Source: an uncultured Bacilli bacterium (lineage in GTDB: Bacteria > Bacillota_I > Bacilli_A > RF39 > UBA660). From it: a DNA stretch of 33,265 nt. Location of the stretch: NCBI GenBank assembly GCA_947632275.1, contig CANROR010000004.1, positions 1 to 33,265 on the forward strand. The letters run 5' to 3'. The position numbers were made by a program, and so were the translations under genes. Positions 30,741 through 33,265 of this stretch are shown here, piece by piece. The notes under the pieces were generated by a model. That model searched no databases, was not told where the DNA came from, and saw only the letters and a program-made list of their open reading frames with translations. The first letter of the stretch is position 1. Each line of letters starts with the position of its first letter.

Positions 30741-31620
30741 AATTATTGGTCGAAGTTTTCGTGATGCTTTTAAAAGTATTGGTCGGAATTTTAGTTTAAG
30801 TTTTGCTTCGATCATGTGTACAACCATTACATTAATTTTGGTTGCCGTGGCCATTATATGTGCGGCCAATATTGAAAATGTTACCAAAAAAGTTGAAGAT
30901 GAATTAAATATTGTAGTTTATCTTAAAAAAGGCGTCACCGAAGAACAAATAGGTAATATTAAAAGCGAACTTAATGTTGAAGGTAATATTGAAAAATTCA
31001 CTTTTAAGAGTAAAGATGAATGGAAAATCGAAATGGGTGATTATTCTGATACCTTTGGCACCGTTTTAAATTATTTAGAAGAAAACCCTTTATTAGATTC
31101 CTTTATTGTTAAAGTTCGTGATATCAAAGTGTTAAATGAAACCGCGGAACATATCAAAAAAATAAGCGGTGTTGATACTGTTAAATATGGAGAAGGCATG
31201 GTCGAAACTGTTATAAAGGCTTTTGATATCGTCGAAAAAGTGGTTATTGTGGTTGTCGTTGCTTTAATTTTAGTAACTGCCTTCTTAATTAGTAATACGA
31301 TAAGACTTACTATTTTCTCTAGAAGAAATGAAATCGAAATTATGCGCTTAGTTGGAGCGAGCAATTCCTTTATCAATTTGCCATTTATTATTGAAGGCTT
31401 TGTCATTGGCGTAATTGGTTCCATTATTCCGATTTGTATTACGATTTATGGTTATGTCATTTTATTTAGTCAAGTCGGTGGCGATTTATTTACTAAGATG
31501 ATCGTTTTAATTGAACCATATAATTTTGTCTTCTATGTTTCCTTGATTCTATTAGCCATTGGTTCCATCGTGGGCATGTTAGGTAGCTTAAAAGCCGTAA
31601 GGAAGTATTTGAAAATATGA
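30727..31620 (+). CDS. ftsX: Cell division protein FtsX
   Basis: A 298-residue membrane partner of FtsE. One membrane segment (about residues 24-46), an extracellular domain (to about residue 165, where partner hydrolases bind in Gram-positives) and three more segments with the FtsX motif ISNTIRLTIFSRRNEIEIMRLVGASN in between. AAAGGAAGG (30708-30716) sits correctly for ATG 30727; the track start at 30703 lies before that site. It ends with TGA, overlapping the next gene by 4 bases (ATGA). Confidence 0.96.
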   Translation: MKVFRIIGRSFRDAFKSIGRNFSLSFASIMCTTITLILVAVAIICAANIENVTKKVEDELNIVVYLKKGVTEEQIGNIKSELNVEGNIEKFTFKSKDEWKIEMGDYSDTFGTVLNYLEENPLLDSFIVKVRDIKVLNETAEHIKKISGVDTVKYGEGMVETVIKAFDIVEKVVIVVVVALILVTAFLISNTIRLTIFSRRNEIEIMRLVGASNSFINLPFIIEGFVIGVIGSIIPICITIYGYVILFSQVGGDLFTKMIVLIEPYNFVFYVSLILLAIGSIVGMLGSLKAVRKYLKI

Positions 31621-32816
31621 GAAAGTTAAGTAGTTATATATTTTTAATTATTTTTATCGCTTCTTTTTTCACTTATCCAGTGCCTACTAAAGCGGTATCT
31701 AATGCGACAACTTTGGCTGGTTTAAGAAAAGATTTGGCCGCTTTTGAAGCTCAAAAGAAAGCTAACGATAGCAAAAAGAAGATGACGCAATCCGAGATTA
31801 AACAAAAGAATAATGATATTGCTAGTGCTAATAAAGAAATCGAAAATTCGGAAGTAAAAATTGAAGATGCCAAGAAAACAATTGAAACAACCGGTGAAAA
31901 GATTAAAGAATACGAAGCTAAGACCGAAGAAATCATGGATTTTTATCAACTAATGATGGGCGATAATTCGTATCTTGAATTTGTGACGGATTCATCAAGT
32001 ATGACCGAACTTATTATGCGTTTAGATGCCGTCGAACAACTTATTGATTATAATCAAGATCAATTAGTAACTTTAGAAAATTTAATTAAAGAAAATGAAC
32101 AAAAGCAAGTTGATTTAATTAAATATGAAAAAGAATTAAATGCCAATATTGAATCTTATGAAAAAAAGATTAAAGAACTTAATTCCGAATATTTAGAGTT
32201 GTCGGATATTTCCGTGGATATTGATAGTGATATTAAAAGCCAAAAAGATGCGATTAAAACTTATGAACAAATGGGTTGTAAAGAAACTGAAACATTGGAA
32301 GCTTGTATTGCGAGAACCAGTTCTTCTACTTGGTTAAAACCGGTACCAAAGGGACGCATAAATAGTTTATTTGGTCGCCGTAATGGTGGCAATGGCGTAT
32401 CAAGTAACCATAGTGGTATTGATATTGGCGTTGCCGAAGGCACTCAAGTATTATCTTCGACTGTGGGAACAGTTGTTACGACGTTTAGAACTAATTGTGG
32501 TGGTAACCAAGTTTATGTCCAATCTTATGTTGGTGGTAAGCCTTATGTTGTATTGTATGCCCATTTACTTAAAGTAAGTGTTAAAACTGGCCAAACAGTT
32601 AATCAAAATACAACGATAGGTTATTCCGGAGGTTACTCGACCTCAACGCGCCATGGTGGTTATGATAAATGTACAACTGGTGCTCATTTACACGTATCTG
32701 TATCCCAAACAGTTTATAAAAATTATTCTAATTATGTTGCGCATTTAATAAATCCTCCTGGTTATCCTAAAACCAAAGGAGCTTGGTTCTATAGCCGTTA
32801 TCAATGGTTTGATTAA
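31617..32816 (+). CDS. PcsB/EnvC-like murein hydrolase activator with M23 domain
   Basis: A 399-residue exported protein. A signal peptide (about residues 1-26, ending near TKA) is followed by a long coiled coil (about 35-215, ANKEIENSEVKIEDAKKTIE and on) with a short central break, then a C-terminal M23/LytM domain with NHSGIDIGV and GAHLHVSV, so the zinc ligands appear intact, unlike degenerate EnvC-type activators. The domain order is that of the CwlO/PcsB/EnvC hydrolases that FtsEX controls, and the ATGA overlap with ftsX makes that partnership very likely. Whether it is itself an active endopeptidase is an inference from the residues. Confidence 0.92.
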   Translation: MRKLSSYIFLIIFIASFFTYPVPTKAVSNATTLAGLRKDLAAFEAQKKANDSKKKMTQSEIKQKNNDIASANKEIENSEVKIEDAKKTIETTGEKIKEYEAKTEEIMDFYQLMMGDNSYLEFVTDSSSMTELIMRLDAVEQLIDYNQDQLVTLENLIKENEQKQVDLIKYEKELNANIESYEKKIKELNSEYLELSDISVDIDSDIKSQKDAIKTYEQMGCKETETLEACIARTSSSTWLKPVPKGRINSLFGRRNGGNGVSSNHSGIDIGVAEGTQVLSSTVGTVVTTFRTNCGGNQVYVQSYVGGKPYVVLYAHLLKVSVKTGQTVNQNTTIGYSGGYSTSTRHGGYDKCTTGAHLHVSVSQTVYKNYSNYVAHLINPPGYPKTKGAWFYSRYQWFD

Positions 32817-32817
32817 T

Positions 32818-32857
32818 AAAGACCTGTTTCTTATTTACAAGAAATAGGTCTTTTTCT
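32818..32857 (+). terminator. Terminator of the ftsEX operon
   Basis: AAAGACCTGTTTCTT pairs with AAGAAATAGGTCTTT (one mismatch) around a short loop and is followed by TTTTTC. A long GC-containing stem right after the stop codon. Confidence 0.92.
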
Positions 32858-32882
32858 AACAGTTTAAAAATTAAAAATTCCT

Positions 32883-32923
32883 TTTTATTAAAACTTATGT
32901 CTAGTTTTGTCGAAACACTTGCA
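32883..32923 (+). repeat. Direct repeat, copy 1 (upstream of the small-ORF promoter)
   Basis: 41 bases beginning TTTTATTAAAACTT and ending TGTCGAAACACTTGCA. It matches 33224-33265 with one inserted base and two substitutions. Its last five bases form most of the -35 box of the following promoter. It contains TGTCGAA, the consensus 0A box bound by Spo0A in Bacillus and Clostridium, next to the -35; that reading is an inference. Confidence 0.9.
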
Positions 32924-32946
32924 TTTCCTTTTTTAACCAATATAAT
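32919..32946 (+). promoter_or_regulatory. Promoter of the small hydrophobic-peptide transcript
   Basis: TTGCAT (32919-32924), a 16-base spacer and TATAAT (32941-32946). Transcription should start near 32953, leaving a 5' leader of about 100 bases before the ORF. Confidence 0.85.
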
Positions 32947-33051
32947 AGAAAATCGTTACCTTTTAGAGGAGTGCCGTTTAAAGGGGCGTTTTGGTTGTTA
33001 CTCTTTTCTTTTCTAACTTAGTTTAAACAGGTTAAAATAAGGAGGGAATTA

Positions 33052-33135
33052 ATGACTGAAATATATTTTTTAAGACTTTTAGTCTTGTTGCTAGTTTTTA
33101 GGAACTTGCAAATAAAAAATACTCCTCACAAGTAA
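33052..33135 (+). CDS. 27-residue hydrophobic peptide, candidate type I toxin
   Basis: Too short for the ORF track. AAGGAGG (33039-33045) sits 6 bases before ATG 33052, one of the best ribosome-binding sites in the window. The product has a hydrophobic core IYFLRLLVLLLVF interrupted by one Arg, then a polar, basic tail ending NTPHK. This is the size and make-up of membrane-acting type I toxins (Ldr, Fst, TisB, Ibs), though the sequence matches none that I recognise. The last 28 bases of the ORF are covered by a convergent antisense RNA with its own promoter and terminator. A leader peptide for attenuation is an alternative, but no regulated gene follows. Confidence 0.65.
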   Translation: MTEIYFLRLLVLLLVFRNLQIKNTPHK

Positions 33136-33141
33136 GGAGTA
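33108..33141 (-). terminator. Terminator of the antisense RNA
   Basis: TACTCCT (33120-33126) pairs perfectly with AGGAGTA (33135-33141). On the minus strand the stem is followed by ATTTTTTATTT. On the plus strand only CTTTCT follows, so termination of the peptide mRNA here would be weaker. Confidence 0.85.
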
Positions 33142-33185
33142 CTTTCTAGAAATAGTAGGTGCTCCCCTTGGTAGGTAACACTTAC
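33108..33185 (-). ncRNA. Candidate antisense RNA antitoxin
   Basis: From the minus-strand promoter at 33192-33220 a transcript would start near 33185 and end at the intrinsic terminator near 33108, giving about 78 nt. It is fully complementary to the 3' part of the peptide mRNA, including its last codons and stop. Its 5' part (GTTACCTACCAAGGGGAGC) has no ORF with a ribosome-binding site. The boundaries are predicted from promoter and terminator positions only. Confidence 0.65.
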
Positions 33186-33191
33186 ATTTAT

Positions 33192-33220
33192 ATTATAAGA
33201 AAAACATCTTCCTTTAGCAA
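33192..33220 (-). promoter_or_regulatory. Promoter of the antisense RNA (minus strand)
   Basis: Read on the minus strand: TTGCTA (complement of 33215-33220), a 17-base spacer and TATAAT (complement of 33192-33197). Nearly consensus, and there is no ORF downstream on this strand, so it should drive a non-coding RNA. Confidence 0.85.
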
Positions 33221-33223
33221 GCG

Positions 33224-33265
33224 TTTTATTAAAACTTTATGTCTAGTTTTGTCGAAATGCTTGCA
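33224..33265 (+). repeat. Direct repeat, copy 2, cut by the window end
   Basis: 42 bases matching 32883-32923 (one inserted T, CA changed to TG), 341 bases downstream of copy 1. It ends at TTGCA, the beginning of what would be the -35 box of a second promoter, so another cassette probably starts here. Confidence 0.9.

Noticed and set aside
32897-33016. A 39-codon ORF starting MSSFVETLA inside the terminal repeat
   Set aside because: No ribosome-binding site, it runs across a strong promoter, and the repeat copy differs by a non-synonymous change. A similar-looking stretch (SYFSETLA) upstream of rplI is explained by the shared nucleotide motif. Promoter DNA is the better reading.
33052-33135. 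The 27-codon ORF as an attenuation leader peptide or T-box-like leader
   Set aside because: It has several Leu and Val codons, but no biosynthetic gene follows. What follows is a minus-strand promoter and another copy of the upstream repeat, and no T-box sequence is present.
1-33265. CRISPR array, tRNA or rRNA genes, insertion sequences, prophage genes
   Set aside because: Reading both strands gave no regularly spaced repeats, cloverleaf genes, transposase motifs or phage structural genes. Use of TGA as stop also excludes genetic code 4.

Overview
The window is AT-rich DNA from a walled, low-GC member of the Firmicutes (class Bacilli in the broad sense). An uncultured gut lineage of the RF39/Erysipelotrichales kind would fit. 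The evidence is the soj-spo0J-yyzM-ychF and rpsF-ssb-rpsR-rplI-dnaB-walJ-rlmH gene content, which is the conserved origin-proximal neighbourhood of Firmicutes, together with FemAB, FtsEX, M23 and lipid II flippase-like cell-wall genes and a GerQ-like gene. TGA is used as a stop (ychF, walJ, ftsX), so the Mycoplasma code does not apply. No rRNA, tRNA, CRISPR array, transposase or prophage module was seen.

Layout. 1-0.9 kb: the end of a Cys-rich surface protein and a small membrane-anchored protein. 1.0-5.5 kb: parA, parB, a DUF951 gene, an AbgT-family transporter and ychF. 5.6-9.4 kb: membrane proteins (BAX inhibitor-1-like, RDD, an unknown anchored protein, acyltransferase 3). 9.5-11.3 kb: two small unknown genes, then rpsF-ssb-rpsR behind a strong promoter and a structured leader. 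11.5-18 kb: a tightly packed run of rplI, dnaB, LysM/G5/M23 hydrolase, walJ, rlmH, a coiled-coil unknown and ung. 18-21 kb: lemA divergent from two tandem FemAB transferases. 21-25 kb: more accessory-looking DNA, with a DUF4143 ATPase, 5-FTHF cyclo-ligase and a 717-residue orphan. 25-30 kb: MurJ/SpoVB-like flippase, MBL hydrolase, a frameshifted HipA-like kinase gene, GerQ-like gene and YitT. 30-32.8 kb: the ftsE-ftsX-pcsB-like divisome hydrolase operon.

The most unusual part is the last 400 bases, which contain no ORF long enough for the track. A strong sigma-A-type promoter drives a transcript with a long 5' leader and a 27-codon hydrophobic ORF behind a near-perfect Shine-Dalgarno. A consensus promoter on the opposite strand drives a convergent RNA of about 80 nt, ending in a clear intrinsic terminator, that overlaps the 3' part of that ORF. 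The 41-42-base element just upstream of the first promoter recurs 341 bases later at the very end of the window, which implies a tandem array. This is the architecture of a type I toxin-antitoxin locus (compare Ldr/Rdl, Ibs/Sib, Fst, AapA/IsoA). I do not recognise the peptide. A related promoter module occurs upstream of rplI.

Functionally, the window combines chromosome segregation and replication, ribosome assembly, and peptidoglycan building and remodelling. Many gene pairs overlap by 1-4 bases, suggesting translational coupling.
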